A DNA stretch of 64,000 nucleotides. Source: Angelakisella sp. GTDB taxonomy: Bacteria; Bacillota; Clostridia; Oscillospirales; Ruminococcaceae. This document shows, piece by piece, positions 63,500 through 64,000 of this stretch. The number at the start of each line of letters is the position of its first letter. The stretch's first letter is position 1. The notes under the pieces were generated by a model, which saw only the letters and a list, made by a program, of their open reading frames with translations, was not told the DNA's origin and made no database searches. The stretch lies in the NCBI GenBank assembly GCA_020024555.1, contig JAHHTQ010000001.1:31333-95332 (forward strand). Reading direction: 5' to 3'. The translations under genes and the position numbers were made by a program.

Positions 63500-64000
63500 T
63501 TTTGTCTTTATCAGACATGGCAAAACCTATGGAAACGCCTTACGCAGATATATAGGCGTAACTGATGAAGTACTGCTTGATGAAGCAATATTTGAATTAA
63601 AAAAACATATATATCCCAATATAGATATATTAATAACGTCACCTTTAAAGAGATGTATTCAAACTTGCGAAATAATATATCCCAATATGCGCTATACAGT
63701 AGAACAAGACCTAAAAGAATGTAATTTCGGTGATTATGAAAACAAAAGTCATAATGATTTAAAAGATACGGAGTCATATAATGAGTTTTTGTATATGGGT
63801 GAAAACGCTGTATATCCAAATGGCGAAAGTTTAAAACAATTTAAAGAAAGATGTGTAAAGACTTTTAATAAGTATATAAATTTGTATAAGAAAAGTAATA
63901 AGACAGTTGGTTTCATAATTCATGGTGGGGTTATTATGTCAATTCTTCATTATTATTTTAGTGGCGATTTTTATGACTATAATTTAAATAATGGAGAATA
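63492..64000 (+). CDS. cobC: alpha-ribazole phosphatase-like histidine phosphatase (partial)
   Basis: The window ends inside this gene; about 169 residues are visible. It belongs to the histidine phosphatase superfamily: FIRHGKTYGN carries the catalytic RHG motif, SPLKRCIQTCEIIYP and LKECNFGDYENK follow, and IIHGGVIMSILHYYF carries the second histidine. Position after cobS and cobU supports alpha-ribazole phosphate phosphatase (CobC). The ATG overlaps the cobU end by 8 bases, indicating translational coupling. Confidence 0.88.
   Translation, partial: MCNFVFIRHGKTYGNALRRYIGVTDEVLLDEAIFELKKHIYPNIDILITSPLKRCIQTCEIIYPNMRYTVEQDLKECNFGDYENKSHNDLKDTESYNEFLYMGENAVYPNGESLKQFKERCVKTFNKYINLYKKSNKTVGFIIHGGVIMSILHYYFSGDFYDYNLNNGE

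Overview
This window is AT-rich chromosomal DNA of a low-GC Gram-positive bacterium, most likely an anaerobic member of the Clostridia. The evidence is the gene content: GatCAB amidotransferase, a T-box leader, the rimP-nusA-rnpM-ylxQ-infB operon, NAD-dependent LigA, the DarA/HolB/RicT cluster, rubrerythrin, anaerobic (CbiD/CbiG-type) cobalamin synthesis, strong Shine-Dalgarno sites and frequent TTG/GTG starts. A BofC-like protein and a sigma-K-like promoter suggest a spore-forming lineage, but no core sporulation gene is present. I see no prophage, plasmid, CRISPR array, rRNA or tRNA. I cannot name the genus.

Layout. 0-1.6 kb: end of an unknown gene, then deoB. 1.6-8.1 kb: cobalamin ring operon cbiF-cbiH-cbiC-cbiD-cbiG and a three-domain CbiJ-CbiE-CbiT fusion. 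8.1-12.3 kb: rqcP-sbcD-sbcC. 12.6-14.7 kb: an HflK/HflC-like SPFH pair. 14.8-17.5 kb: a zinc-dependent phospholipase C family protein and a B12-binding radical SAM protein. 17.5-25.2 kb: a mostly leftward block with a class A PBP, an anchored surface protein, a WG-repeat protein and a membrane-anchored binding-protein-like gene, plus one rightward BofC-like gene. 25.4-28.9 kb: Ile T-box and a type 2-like ileS. 29-38.3 kb: rimP-nusA-rnpM-ylxQ-infB-rbfA-nrnA-truB-ribF and a membrane protein. 38.3-39.8 kb: HMA protein, a 56-aa microprotein, a MITE-like repeat and rubrerythrin. 39.8-47.9 kb: ligA, gatCAB, rpiB, a secreted protein, pncB. 48-54.2 kb: NERD-like protein, QueG-like protein, FemX-like transferase, PLP decarboxylase, darA, holB, ricT. 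54.3-59.1 kb: zinc-ribbon protein, aldehyde dehydrogenase, thioredoxin-reductase-like flavoprotein, OppA-like lipoprotein. 59.2-62.3 kb: Cys-rich protein, pyk, DegV protein. 62.3-64 kb: cobS, a shortened cobU and the start of cobC.

How the genes work together. The two cobalamin loci cover much of the corrin ring steps and the nucleotide-loop steps, but cbiL, cbiA, cbiP, cbiB, a chelatase and cobT are not in the window. At least two genes here are probable B12 users (the B12-binding radical SAM protein and the QueG-like protein). The central block is translation machinery: transcription/translation coupling factors, tRNA charging, pseudouridylation and amidotransfer.

The items I would look at first are the thioredoxin reductase homologue that lacks recognisable NADPH motifs (candidate ferredoxin-dependent type), the Cys-rich protein behind a sigma-K-like promoter, the shortened CobU without its guanylylation region, the roughly 310-bp element with terminal inverted repeats, the CbiJ-E-T fusion, and an in-frame 27-bp tandem duplication inside nrnA. 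Most of the window is ordinary housekeeping DNA, and I did not find a clear new multi-gene system.
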